A DNA stretch of 64,000 bases, from assembly GCF_000331305.1 (NCBI RefSeq), contig NZ_KB217478.1:8339481-8403480 (forward strand), in the 5' to 3' direction. Both the position numbers and the translations under genes were made by a program. Below, piece by piece: positions 44,184 to 54,227 of this stretch (position 1 is the stretch's first letter; the number at the start of each line of letters is the position of its first letter). The notes beneath the pieces are model-generated. The model worked only from the letters and a program-made list of their open reading frames with translations, did no database searches and was not told the DNA's origin. This DNA comes from Calothrix sp. PCC 7103. GTDB lineage: Bacteria > Cyanobacteriota > Cyanobacteriia > Cyanobacteriales > Nostocaceae.

Positions 44184-46457
44184 CTACGATAAACCAACTG
44201 GGTTTTTAGGATTGTTTGCATTTTCAGGGGTTTTAGCATTAGCACTTTTTTTGCTAGTTATGGGACTATCAGGAGCATAATAATTTGTTCTGAAATGAAA
44301 ATAACTATCAGATTCATTATTTAAAATGACGCCGTTAATTACCAAACCGAGAACATTCTGACCTGATTGTTCTAATAAACCTTTAGTATTGATAGCACTG
44401 TTAGAATCAATAACTCCAGGTCGAGATACCATTAAAATTCCATCAGTTATCTTGCCTAAAATTAAAGCATCAGCAGCCATTAATATTGGTGGTGCGTCAA
44501 AAACTATATAATCATAATTCCTTGATTCATTGTTGATAAGTGTAGCCATTGCTTGAGATTTCAATAGCGTTAGTGGATTTGGCGGTATAACACCAGATGT
44601 CAGAAGATGTAAATTTGGCATAATTTCTTTCGTTGCCATTGATGTATCGCACCGACCAACAATTACATTGCTTAAACCCAGTTCGTTCGTTTGTCCCCAT
44701 ATATCATGCTGAGAGGGATGACGCATATCTGCATCTATAAGTAGAACTCTTTTCTTCAATTCGGCAAATACAGTAGCCAAATTAGCTGCGACGGTAGACT
44801 TACCCTCTTGAGGAATTGAACTAGAAATTACAATCACTTTTGGCTTTTGGTCTGAGTCAATAAACTCCAGGTTAGCTTGCAGCATCCTATAGACTTCACT
44901 GATGGGTGAATGAGGAGCATCTATAACAGGTACTAGGACGTGCAATGTTTCTAAACCTTGATAATGCACAGCCTTTTTCTTTTCAAAAGCTGGAATTGCT
45001 GCTAACAATGGGTACGAGAAAATATTTTGAATTTGCTTAACACTTTTCAAAGAAAAATCTCTTTTCTCTAAAATTACTACAGTTGCCATAAAAATTACTA
45101 GGCTAATAGCACTACTTCCTATTAATAAAGAAACCAATCCCTTATCCAAAGATGGACGCAAGGGTTGTGATGCTGCTTCAACAATCCTGGCATTGATTAT
45201 GTTTTGATTTTCTGCTGCTTCTATTTCTTTAAGTTTTTTCAAAAGAGTCTCGTAAGTTGCTTGTGCAGCTTCTAACCTTCGTTGTATTTCTCGCTCTTCT
45301 TCTTTTAGTTTTGGTAAGCTATTTATTCTCTGCTTATATTTAAATAGATTATCTTCTAAAGAGCTTATTTGATTTGCTAAACCATTTTGTTCAACTTGCA
45401 AGTTGATTAACTGCTTCATCAGACCTAATTCTAGTTCTCCGGCACGCAAATCTGTTTCAGGAATTGATTGATTGGCGCCAATCTCTTGAACTATTCTTTC
45501 TTGTAATTGACTTCTCAAAGTTGTTAATCGATTCTTGAGGTCAATAATTTGTGGATTTTCGTCTTGCAAGCGAGTTCTTCCAGCTTTCAACTCATCTTCA
45601 GTTTTCTGAATTGATGCCAATGTTGCTTGAACTGAAGAAGACTCGCTAAGTTTTGCTACAGTTATAGCTCTTTGGGAATCCATACCCAATTTATTAATCA
45701 AATCTTTATTTTGGGCATTAACATCAGAAAACTTGGCTTTTGCTTCCGAAATCGCTGTTTTAAGCTTTTCAACAGTTTCTAATGATAGTTTTGCTTCTTC
45801 GTCTATGTCTACAAGCTTATTTTTTTCCTTAAATTTTCGCAACGCTTGTTCAGCTTTACCAACAGTCTCTTGAGTTGCTGGTAATTGTTTAGCGATAAAA
45901 TTTCTAGCTGCTAATGCTTCTAAACGGTTTACTAATCTGTTATTTTCTATATAGGCTTTCATTATTTGATTAACTACTAACGCAGCTTTCGCAGGGTCAG
46001 TATTTGTGTAAGATATTTGTAGAATATCTGTACCTCTAATTTCTTCTACTTTAAGATTATTTTTTAGTATTGCTTCTGATATTTCTTTGTTTCCCTTTCC
46101 ATCTGACATTACTGAATTAACTACTTTATTCAAAACTGGTTGAGAAAGTATAATTTCAGTCTCTGTTTTTAACGGATTACCTTGTAGTGTTAAAGGAGTT
46201 AGTTGTGTTTTTGCCTCTTTTAGTAAACCTGTTAAAGAAGCTGATTCATCTGGTTTAACAAGAATTTTCCCTTCTGCTACGTAATTAGGTTTTGAAATTA
46301 GCATTACACCTGCAATGCTAAGAGCTAAAAATCCACCAGCAACTGCCGTTGCAGCTAACCATTGGCGCTTCAAAATAAACCAGTATTGCTGAAAATCTAT
46401 GTTTAAATCTTCAGAGTTTTTGATTTCTACAGTTATTGGTTGTTCAGTACGATTCAT
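44184..46457 (-). CDS. Wzc-type chain-length regulator/tyrosine autokinase
   Basis: 757 residues from the ATG at 46457 (MNRTEQPITVEI). Wzz domain with two membrane spans (about 35-55 and 435-460) bracketing a long periplasmic coiled coil. A C-terminal BY-kinase has Walker A SIPQEGKSTVAANLA, Walker A' VLLIDADMRHPS and Walker B YDYIVFDAPP. The tail has only one adjacent Tyr pair (TNYYAPDS), a small cluster compared with typical Wzc. First gene of the EPS transcription unit, controlling chain length and export. Confidence 0.92.
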   Translation of the reverse strand: MNRTEQPITVEIKNSEDLNIDFQQYWFILKRQWLAATAVAGGFLALSIAGVMLISKPNYVAEGKILVKPDESASLTGLLKEAKTQLTPLTLQGNPLKTETEIILSQPVLNKVVNSVMSDGKGNKEISEAILKNNLKVEEIRGTDILQISYTNTDPAKAALVVNQIMKAYIENNRLVNRLEALAARNFIAKQLPATQETVGKAEQALRKFKEKNKLVDIDEEAKLSLETVEKLKTAISEAKAKFSDVNAQNKDLINKLGMDSQRAITVAKLSESSSVQATLASIQKTEDELKAGRTRLQDENPQIIDLKNRLTTLRSQLQERIVQEIGANQSIPETDLRAGELELGLMKQLINLQVEQNGLANQISSLEDNLFKYKQRINSLPKLKEEEREIQRRLEAAQATYETLLKKLKEIEAAENQNIINARIVEAASQPLRPSLDKGLVSLLIGSSAISLVIFMATVVILEKRDFSLKSVKQIQNIFSYPLLAAIPAFEKKKAVHYQGLETLHVLVPVIDAPHSPISEVYRMLQANLEFIDSDQKPKVIVISSSIPQEGKSTVAANLATVFAELKKRVLLIDADMRHPSQHDIWGQTNELGLSNVIVGRCDTSMATKEIMPNLHLLTSGVIPPNPLTLLKSQAMATLINNESRNYDYIVFDAPPILMAADALILGKITDGILMVSRPGVIDSNSAINTKGLLEQSGQNVLGLVINGVILNNESDSYFHFRTNYYAPDSPITSKKSANAKTPENANNPKNPVGLS

Positions 46458-47328
46458 ATGACAAAATGGAATCAAATGCTTGACAAAAATTTTATATGAC
46501 TGGAAATTTTAAGTTCATCAACGTTAATAAATAAACACTATGAACTTTTAAACACTACAAAGACCCTATTCCTCAAATGTGGTCTAGAATTTCTGCATAG
46601 TTATTGAAGAATACTACTTTTATTATTCTTCTATGTGCATTTGTTAAGTCAGGCACCACTAAAAATCTAACTTAGTCATAATTTCTTACTTGTCTTTAAC
46701 AGACTGAATAAGAGCAAACTTCTTACGACGTTCTACTTAACTACGAAGCATAGATTCGTCATATTCTATTTTTGAAAACACGATACGATGCAATAAAACT
46801 TGATGTAAGTACTAACTACTTAATTAAAAGTCACTTTTGCTACATAAGCTTACAGTAACTACACTTGCTAATCATAAGCAGTTGAAAAGAACTTACTACA
46901 GTCTTTCCTGATAGATAGAAAACATTTGAGCTTTAAACAGTGTATAACTTATTCACAGTAAGTCAACCATCTTTGACATGCTCTTGCCAAAAACTTTATA
47001 TTTTTTACAATTGATTTGTAAATTCTTTACATTTATGACTCACTACTTGGCACAGTTTAACGCGAAAGGTAAAGCGACAAAGGGAAGGTAAAATTTTGAT
47101 TATTACTCAATAACCTTTTTCCAAGCTTCCTAGGATTTGACATATAAATTATAAAAAATAAATTTTTGGCAAATTAGTATAAAAAAATACTTTATCTTAA
47201 GTACTATTTCGGTTGTAAGTTGTTTTACGTTAATACGCCTTAAGTGTAATTTAGAACTTATAACGCCGAAACCGAGTTTCTAAGATTTTGTCAGTTTTAT
47301 AATTAATAGGCTAATACTCCATGTCATT
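46458..47328. other. 870-base intergenic region, EPS promoter region
   Basis: Lies between divergent transcription units. AT-rich with stops in all frames; one degraded palindrome near 47265 (GAAACCGAGTTTC). It probably contains the promoter of the EPS operon, but no confident elements or leader RNA were seen. Confidence 0.5.
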
Positions 47329-47913
47329 ATGTACGATAAAGTACAATTACGCTCTTGTCTACTTCAAACACGCGCGGCATTATCTTTAATTGAGCGGCGC
47401 CAGAAAAGCGATGATATTTGTAGTCACCTCATTGATTCGCAATTACTGACGAACGCTAAAACCATTCTTGCGTATTTTAGCTTTCGTACTGAACCTGATT
47501 TAAGTTCTTTATTTTATGACTCTAACTACCGTTGGGGATTTCCTCGCTGTGTTGGTAAAACTATGTCTTGGCATGTTTGGAAACCTGGAGATTCTACGAA
47601 CACAGGCGCCTATGGTATTACCGAACCAAACAGCGATGCCCCTATAATTGAACCAAACGAAGTTGACTTAATTTTAGTCCCGTGTGTTGCTTGCGACTAC
47701 AAAGGATACCGTTTAGGCTATGGTGGCGGTTATTATGACCGAATGCTAAGTGAAACTCAGTGGCAATCTATACCAACTATTGGAATAGTGTTTGAATTTG
47801 CTTACTTGCCACAATTGCCTATTGAAAGTTGGGATAAACCATTACAAAATATCTGTACAGAAAATATGTGTAGAGACGTGATTAATCACGTCTCTACATT
47901 CAATCACGTCTAA
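47329..47913 (+). CDS. 5-formyltetrahydrofolate cyclo-ligase
   Basis: 194 residues. The ATP/folate site KGYRLGYGGGYYDRML near residue 123 is the family signature, and the N-terminus RSCLLQTRAALS fits. It converts 5-formyl-THF to 5,10-methenyl-THF. The last ~18 codons (MCRDVINHVSTFNHV end) are encoded by a dispersed palindrome at 47869-47898, so the natural C-terminus has been replaced or extended. The catalytic core is complete. Confidence 0.93.
   Translation: MYDKVQLRSCLLQTRAALSLIERRQKSDDICSHLIDSQLLTNAKTILAYFSFRTEPDLSSLFYDSNYRWGFPRCVGKTMSWHVWKPGDSTNTGAYGITEPNSDAPIIEPNEVDLILVPCVACDYKGYRLGYGGGYYDRMLSETQWQSIPTIGIVFEFAYLPQLPIESWDKPLQNICTENMCRDVINHVSTFNHV
47869..47898. repeat. Perfect 30-base palindrome inside a gene 3' end
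   Basis: TGTAGAGACGTGATT followed by its exact complement. The same family as 22122-22205 and 60337-60366. Here it lies in frame at the end of the cyclo-ligase gene. Confidence 0.85.
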
Positions 47914-47921
47914 AATCTAAA

Positions 47922-48755
47922 ATGCTACTAAAAAACCCTAGAATAAAAACTTTATTAATGTATGGAGTGCTAACTTCCACCGCACTCGTAACACTCTTTC
48001 CATTACTGTGGCTGGTTGGCACTGCTTTTAAATCGCAAACAGAGAATATATTTCAATCTCCACCACAATTATTGCCCGCCCAACCTACTTTTGATAACTT
48101 TGTCACTGTTTGGCAAACTAACCCTTTTGGACAATATCTGTTCAATAGTACTATTGTGGCGGTCTTGACTGTTTGCTTGAATTTAATATTTTGTGCTTTA
48201 GCTGCTTACCCATTAGCCAGATTATCTTTTCCTGGACGCGACTGGATATTTACTGCCATAGTCACGACAATCATGATTCCTTTTCAAATTGTCATGATTC
48301 CACTATATATATTAACGGTGCAAATTGGGCTACGGAATACCTACTTGGGAATGATTTTCCCAAGTTTGGCTTCCGCATTTGGTATATTTCTGTTGAGACA
48401 AGCTTTTTTGGGTGTTCCTAAAGAACTTGAAGAAGCAGCGCGGATGGACGGATGTTCAGAATTGGGACTGTGGTGGAATATTATGTTGCCAGCAATCCGT
48501 CCGGCACTTGTTACCCTGGCTATTTTTGTATTTATTGGAGCTTGGAGTGATTTTCTGTGGCCCCTCATCGTTATTCAAGATGAGAGTTTATATACATTAC
48601 CCCTTGGGGTGGCAAAATTAGCAGGAACCTTCTCACTCGACTGGCGTTTGGTAGCTGCCGGCTCTGTAATTTCGATTGCCCCTGTGATGATATTATTTTT
48701 ATTTCTACAACGATATATTGTACCTACTGATGCTGGCAGCGGTGTCAAAGGGTAA
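47922..48755 (+). CDS. Carbohydrate ABC transporter permease (MalG type)
   Basis: 277 residues, six membrane spans. The cytoplasmic coupling loop KELEEAARMDGCSELGLWWNIMLPAIRPAL is the EAA motif of MalG-like permeases. It starts eight bases after the folate gene stop, so it may be co-transcribed. No MalF-type partner, solute-binding protein or ATPase gene is nearby, so it must work with proteins encoded elsewhere. The substrate is likely a sugar or sugar-derived osmolyte. Confidence 0.9.
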   Translation: MLLKNPRIKTLLMYGVLTSTALVTLFPLLWLVGTAFKSQTENIFQSPPQLLPAQPTFDNFVTVWQTNPFGQYLFNSTIVAVLTVCLNLIFCALAAYPLARLSFPGRDWIFTAIVTTIMIPFQIVMIPLYILTVQIGLRNTYLGMIFPSLASAFGIFLLRQAFLGVPKELEEAARMDGCSELGLWWNIMLPAIRPALVTLAIFVFIGAWSDFLWPLIVIQDESLYTLPLGVAKLAGTFSLDWRLVAAGSVISIAPVMILFLFLQRYIVPTDAGSGVKG

Positions 48756-48766
48756 ATTAATAGAAA

Positions 48767-49471
48767 TTAATATGCCCCTGAAGCTTTTATCACAACCCAA
48801 ATGGTTTTGATAATTAACTTCAAATCGTACATTGCTGACCATTTCTGTTGATAGTCAATATCCATTTGGACTATTTGCTCAAAATCTTTAATGCTAGAAC
48901 GTCCGTTTGCTTGCCACTCTCCGGTCATTCCGGGTTTGACTTGCAAGCGTACATAATGATGACCTTGGTAATTTTTTACTTCATCAACTGTAGGTGGACG
49001 GGTACCGACTAAACTCATTTCTCCTTTTAAAACATTCCAAAATTGTGGAAGTTCATCCAAGCTCGAACGTCTTAGTAACCGACCAATGGGAGTTATACGA
49101 GGGTCATTGGCACATTTAAATATGTGTCCCTGAGCCTCATTTTTAACTAAATGCTTGAGTTTGTCGGCATTCACGACCATCGAACGAAACTTCCATATTT
49201 GAAAAGTTTGCCCATGTAGACCACAACGAGTTTGCTTGTAAAATATTGGCCCTCGGTCGTAGGAAAAGTTTGCTATTGCAATGGGTATTGCTAAAAAAGC
49301 TGTTATTATCAGCCCAACGATGGCGCCGATAATATCAATTAGTCTCTTGGTACTACTTAAGACAGATGGGTGTATTGGCTGTTGTAAATACTGACTCAAG
49401 TACTGCTTGTTCAGTACTGACTCGCGAGTATAAGGACTCGGATTGGGAATATATGCAGACACAGTTTTCAA
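48767..49471 (-). CDS. Priming sugar transferase (undecaprenyl-phosphate type)
   Basis: 234 residues of the bacterial sugar transferase family. After one hydrophobic segment (IIGAIVGLIITAFLAIPIAI, about 48-67) come the hallmark PIFYKQTRCGLHGQTFQIWKFRSM, DELPQFWNVLKGEMSLVGTRPP and KPGMTGEWQANGRS. It transfers a sugar-phosphate to the lipid carrier, starting the repeat unit for the nearby EPS locus. Starts at TTG 49471, so the exact start is uncertain; the amino-terminal ~40 residues are polar. Confidence 0.92.
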   Translation of the reverse strand: MKTVSAYIPNPSPYTRESVLNKQYLSQYLQQPIHPSVLSSTKRLIDIIGAIVGLIITAFLAIPIAIANFSYDRGPIFYKQTRCGLHGQTFQIWKFRSMVVNADKLKHLVKNEAQGHIFKCANDPRITPIGRLLRRSSLDELPQFWNVLKGEMSLVGTRPPTVDEVKNYQGHHYVRLQVKPGMTGEWQANGRSSIKDFEQIVQMDIDYQQKWSAMYDLKLIIKTIWVVIKASGAY

Positions 49472-49664
49472 TTCGGTTCTTACGTAGGTTTTGTCTTACT
49501 TAATCATCATAGTCAAGTGAATTTACTACTCAACACCTAAAATTCAAAATTTATCCAATCTTTGGATAAAGCAACAGAAAAGTAAACTTTCAGTATTTTT
49601 ATTTGTAAAGTTTGTATGAAGAAAGATAACGATATATGTAAATTACGTAGAGAGAAAAATAGGG

Positions 49665-49700
49665 AAGGGGAAGGAGATAATTAATATTCCTTTCCCCTTT
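49665..49700 (-). terminator. Terminator of the large ATPase gene
   Basis: AAGGGGAAGGA and TCCTTTCCCCTT pair around about ten bases, with one bulge. On the minus strand this is followed by TATTTTTCT, just beyond the stop at 49706. Confidence 0.6.
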
Positions 49701-49705
49701 CTGCT

Positions 49706-52700
49706 TTACAAAGGCACACCAACGGCAAAGTTAACGGTGTAAGGTTCTTCTAGTGACTGTTGAGTGCTGGCTTTGACCCCATCAAGTAAACGGCGCAAGG
49801 TGTTTATTTGCTGAATATTGGGACGATAGGTAAGACTACCTTGTTTTTCAAATAACTCGGCTTCTTTTGCTGCTTTGTAATCAAAATTTTCTAACGAAGC
49901 TTGAGTTAACCACATTGACTCAGTGTTACCAGGTACCAGACCTGCGGGTAGTTCACCTTCTAAAAATGCCAGCAGTCTTTGTTGGCAGTTACGAGTGTTA
50001 ATACCGCGTTCCTCGAATAGTGCAATAACTTCGCCAAATGTTAAAGCATGTTCTGGCAAAACGCGCAATAATTCTGTAAACAAGAAATAATCTGTATATT
50101 GTTGTCTTGACACTTCTAAAACTTGGGGATGAAGTGGTAGTAAGCTTAACCCATAAGCTACACGACTACATGTAGGGGCGCCATTTTCGCCAAGATACAA
50201 ATCTTGAATTATTCTGGCATTTGGAAGTTTTTGGCGTAACCACCTACTAACGGCGCCAAGTGTTGCAACCCCACCTGTTAAAATGGCTTGGTTAATAGCT
50301 TCGGTAGGAATACCACGTGCTACCAATAAACGATTTAGTTCACGGTTGAGACGACGGACAAACGGCACAAATACTTGTCCCTCTAAATCACGCCGTTGCA
50401 AAACCCAACGCTGGTCAGCTAATGCAAAAGAGTATGATTCTTGATGTTGCAAAATTAGTTTCATTGCTGTTGCAGCATCTAACAGTGCTTGTCCTAAATG
50501 TGAACTTTCAAGTCGCTGTAATAGGCGAATGCGTTCGATAATATCTGGTTCACCTGGTCGCGGTAACGTTAACTCTTCCCATTTCAAGCTTGATAGTCGT
50601 GTTGCTTCTAATCCTTGTATGCTTGGTTGCCAGTGTAAAGGGTTACTTGCTATTGGCTCAGAGTCAGGCTTTTCTGATAAGGGTTGGCGCCATTTTGGCG
50701 GTAGCAATAACTGACAGAGTATGTCTATTTCGATACCTTTACCGCCGTATGCGAAACTATGAAGCATGAAGTCACTGTGAGACAACTCCAATAGGTTTTC
50801 GGGTAACTCAACTAGTCCCATTTCGGTAGCGCTGGCGCCTATATTCATGATTAAAGTGTTACCCTGTAGTGATTGTTCACTGCTTTTGGCACTGCGAAAA
50901 CCATTTCGAGTATTTAGCTTAACTTCCTCACCGTTGGCGCCGTCAAGTTCGCTGAGTAAACTAGCAATTGCTTCTTCAACAAAAAATACTTGCTGGGGAT
51001 GAACAATTAATTTTGAAAGCAGCAAAGCTTCACGAATATTAAAACGATATTGCTCTGACCAGTTTGACGGACACGAGCAAACAACACCAGATATATTATC
51101 GATAATACGACGGAAGCTTTCTTGGTTAATACCCATAGCAGTTGCCGTTAAGCCTAAAGTCGTGCTATTCCGGTCAGATTTAAGAGTTAACAGTAACTTT
51201 GATAGTGAGCGTACCATCCATACTAAAGGTACCGTCGCAACTTCATTTAATTGCAGTACAGGTTCCCATTTATGTGAAGTTTTTGCTCCGGACTGGTCTA
51301 GAGGCAAATCTTGGTTTTCATTTGATTGAATTTGCTTTTCGCTTCTATAAGGTAAAGCTATTTGTAAATAAGGCTTGAGTTCGGCAGAAAAGAGATTTTG
51401 CGCTCTCTGTGTACTATCTTGGCTACCAATTGGTAAACCAGCACTTGCAGGTAAGTAGACTTCTGCAGGTAATCGAAACGAACGTTTGGCACCGTTTGTA
51501 TTAATATCGTCTGTTGACCAGTAAAGGGGATAAACTTCTGCTGTTAAACGATTTAATAAAGCAGCAGAAATTCCAGTTGTTCCTAAATCTATCCCCAAAT
51601 ACCACGCTGAGTCTACTGTATCAGCTATATCTTCATCGTTATCAATAGATGTAAATGCAGGTTTTTCTTCGACGTTTATTTGGGGTTCTATTTGGGGTTC
51701 TATTTGTTCTTCTATTGGGGGTTCTGTTGGTGTTTCAAGAGGTTGTATGGTTTGTTGTTGAGGAGAAGGATTTATATATTGCTCACCATCAAACTGTCTT
51801 AAATCTTGGTCTAATCGCTGTATCTGCTCTTCATCAAGCGAAATATTCGGCATTGCTGCATCAACTTGAGCTGATGCTTCAGAAAGCAATGCTTCTTTTG
51901 GCAAAGTTGTAATAATATTATTTGTTTGATTTATGTGATTTTCAGGTATATCAATACCAATTGAAGTAGATGCATCTTCAAAAACTAAATCTGTTAATGA
52001 GGTAATTGTATCGGCAGCAGTTGGTTCATAATGTGTCGAAGCTTGGTCAATGCGAACAAATGCTTCCCACGCATTTGATATTTGCCCCGCAATGCTTGTT
52101 TCTTGTGGAGCTTGAAAGTCTTGTAAATCTAGTAGTTCCGTATCTGCGCTATCAAGCCAAGGGTCTGGTACAAATGTTGTTTCTGTCTCTAGCGCCGAGG
52201 ATGTTTCTTCCGTTTCTACTGTTTCTGGTAACTCAGTGGGTGCTGATGGTGTAATAAATGTAGTATGTGTAATATTAGTCTTTTCTTCAAAAGTTGGTGA
52301 TTGTAAGGCACTTTCTATAGAAATGCTGGAAATAATTCTTTCGTCTTGGTTTGGGGGAGAAGTTGCAGAATCTAAGTTAGCTTCAACATCAACTGTATCA
52401 AATATATCAACTGTATTTGGAGTTGCTTCTGGCTCTGTTGGAGTTAAAGGCGCCTCTAAATTTACTGGTGAATCAGGGATAACACTGATGGGGTTTGAAA
52501 GAGGTAAGCTCACTTGCTGATACGATGTTGGTGTATCTGAGGCGCCGAATAAGCTCGCATAAAGTAAGTCAACCTCATCAACTTGAGATTGAGTATTAAT
52601 TTTAGTTATTTGTGATGATTGGGTATTTAAGTTTGTGCTTAAACTATTTGCACTCGGATTTAATTCTAAAAGTAAAGCATCTAAATCAGGAGTAGCGTTA

Positions 52701-53644
52701 GCATCACTGACTAAAGTAGTGTCAATATCTGGTAGCGAAACCGTATTTTGAGCTTCTTGTTGAGCTTGGTGTTGCAATGACTGTGACTTGTTTGTAAGCT
52801 CTGATAAAAACATATTTACAGACTGCAATTGCTGCATTAAATTGTCAATCCAATTTTTTAGTAGTTGCTCACCTTGTACACCCTCATGTTGCATACTCAC
52901 GAATGCTTCAGCCAAAGACGAGCGGTAATTATTTAAATTACGCTGTAAAGTTTCAAACGAAAGATTTACATTGCCATCGAACTCAACTATTTTTTGGTCT
53001 AACTCATTATAAGACCGCGAAATACGTTCTAATAGTTCGGCTGATTGCGCTTCGATAACAGAAGGCGCCTGACTTGTTTTAATTAATGGTGGGGCAGTTG
53101 CTACAAGATCGTACATTTGCTCTGGTGTTGAGAGCGGTTGTACAGGAGGTGGTAATTGTGGTGTGGTAGTTGAGACTCGGTTTGCTAGCACCTGTAAAAA
53201 TTCGGCAATCATTTGCTCTTGGTTTGCCATTTGGTTTGCCAAGGAGTAATTATGCATCCGAGAAACTTCAAGCTGGCGAATTTCTTCAACCAGATTTTTT
53301 CGCTCTTGCTGCATGGTTTCAATTTCAACGCGCAACGGCTCAATTAATGTTCTTAAGTCGTTTATTTGGGAGGAAGGGGAATTACGTTCTTGAGATTGAG
53401 ACTCATTATTGGGTAAGTCGTCGCTGCCAATATACTTAGCTAATAAGGGAGACAGTAACGCTGCCTGGGAGGGCTGCGATTCGGTTTCGATTGAAGCTAA
53501 AAAGTCACGCACTCGCTCTAATACCTGTCTGGGTTCCTGTCCTTGATTAGCAAGAACTCTAAGGGCGCGCTTACCTTTATTATTGGCGAGCAAGTTATCA
53601 ATATCTGCAATTAGCGTTTGAATTTCAGTTGAGCGGGAAGTCAC
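49706..53644 (-). CDS. Giant protein: coiled coil, disordered linker, Hsp70-like ATPase
   Basis: 1312 residues. The first ~300 are helical, with coiled-coil stretches (NDLRTLIEPLRVEIETMQQE). About 300-675 is a low-complexity acidic, Ser/Thr/Pro/Glu-rich linker with short repeats (PPIEEQIEPQIEPQINVEE). From about 680 an actin/Hsp70-like ATPase begins: phosphate 1 YLGIDLGTTGISAALLN near 685, phosphate 2 LIMNIGASATEMGLVEL near 933, and adenosine motif LTGGVATLGAVSRWL near 1125. It lacks a normal Hsp70 substrate domain. Starts at GTG 53644 with AGGT upstream. Probably cytoplasmic. I know no function. Confidence 0.75.
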   Translation of the reverse strand: MTSRSTEIQTLIADIDNLLANNKGKRALRVLANQGQEPRQVLERVRDFLASIETESQPSQAALLSPLLAKYIGSDDLPNNESQSQERNSPSSQINDLRTLIEPLRVEIETMQQERKNLVEEIRQLEVSRMHNYSLANQMANQEQMIAEFLQVLANRVSTTTPQLPPPVQPLSTPEQMYDLVATAPPLIKTSQAPSVIEAQSAELLERISRSYNELDQKIVEFDGNVNLSFETLQRNLNNYRSSLAEAFVSMQHEGVQGEQLLKNWIDNLMQQLQSVNMFLSELTNKSQSLQHQAQQEAQNTVSLPDIDTTLVSDANATPDLDALLLELNPSANSLSTNLNTQSSQITKINTQSQVDEVDLLYASLFGASDTPTSYQQVSLPLSNPISVIPDSPVNLEAPLTPTEPEATPNTVDIFDTVDVEANLDSATSPPNQDERIISSISIESALQSPTFEEKTNITHTTFITPSAPTELPETVETEETSSALETETTFVPDPWLDSADTELLDLQDFQAPQETSIAGQISNAWEAFVRIDQASTHYEPTAADTITSLTDLVFEDASTSIGIDIPENHINQTNNIITTLPKEALLSEASAQVDAAMPNISLDEEQIQRLDQDLRQFDGEQYINPSPQQQTIQPLETPTEPPIEEQIEPQIEPQINVEEKPAFTSIDNDEDIADTVDSAWYLGIDLGTTGISAALLNRLTAEVYPLYWSTDDINTNGAKRSFRLPAEVYLPASAGLPIGSQDSTQRAQNLFSAELKPYLQIALPYRSEKQIQSNENQDLPLDQSGAKTSHKWEPVLQLNEVATVPLVWMVRSLSKLLLTLKSDRNSTTLGLTATAMGINQESFRRIIDNISGVVCSCPSNWSEQYRFNIREALLLSKLIVHPQQVFFVEEAIASLLSELDGANGEEVKLNTRNGFRSAKSSEQSLQGNTLIMNIGASATEMGLVELPENLLELSHSDFMLHSFAYGGKGIEIDILCQLLLPPKWRQPLSEKPDSEPIASNPLHWQPSIQGLEATRLSSLKWEELTLPRPGEPDIIERIRLLQRLESSHLGQALLDAATAMKLILQHQESYSFALADQRWVLQRRDLEGQVFVPFVRRLNRELNRLLVARGIPTEAINQAILTGGVATLGAVSRWLRQKLPNARIIQDLYLGENGAPTCSRVAYGLSLLPLHPQVLEVSRQQYTDYFLFTELLRVLPEHALTFGEVIALFEERGINTRNCQQRLLAFLEGELPAGLVPGNTESMWLTQASLENFDYKAAKEAELFEKQGSLTYRPNIQQINTLRRLLDGVKASTQQSLEEPYTVNFAVGVPL

Positions 53645-54227
53645 AGTGATTTACCTAAGCTAGAACTGGACGAGGGCTTTTCTGCCTTATAAAGCATTAA
53701 CGACAAACCCCGAAGTTTTGGTAAACTTCTCGTTTGTTGTGCGACAGCATCTGATGCTGCGGTTTGCTAATCGCTACTAGGGTACAGCATTATTTACAAA
53801 ATTTCCGCTCTTGGCGCCAAAATTATATTTGAAGCTTAAATAGACAGAACTTACGCATAAAATCCCAGAAACCCGGTTTCTACGCAAAATAGTCATTTTT
53901 ATATAAGATATTAATTAAGAAACCGGGTTTCTACGTAGGTTACTATGAGTATCATTAATGTTGGGCGTATAAGTAGTTTTGTGATTATATTTGCAATATG
54001 TTGTTTGCTGAAAAGGAATTACACTAGACTAAGAGCTAATTAGAGTTAGAGCTTTATCTTTTTATACCCATAGATAAAATTTGTATCGGAAAAGCAACTC
54101 GATTTCAGTTCTTTGTTACAAACTTTTCGCTTTATCTTTGAAACCAGTTATGCTTTGATAGCGTAGGGTTAAGTTTAACTTTTTAGGTTTATTAACGCTT
54201 GTTGCTGCAATATTTAAAAATATTCTA
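53645..54227. other. Intergenic region with palindrome pair
   Basis: Between divergent genes. Two copies of the AGAAACCSGGTTTCT palindrome (about 53868 and 53919) are separated by about 35 bases. The remainder is AT-rich with no gene. Confidence 0.6.
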
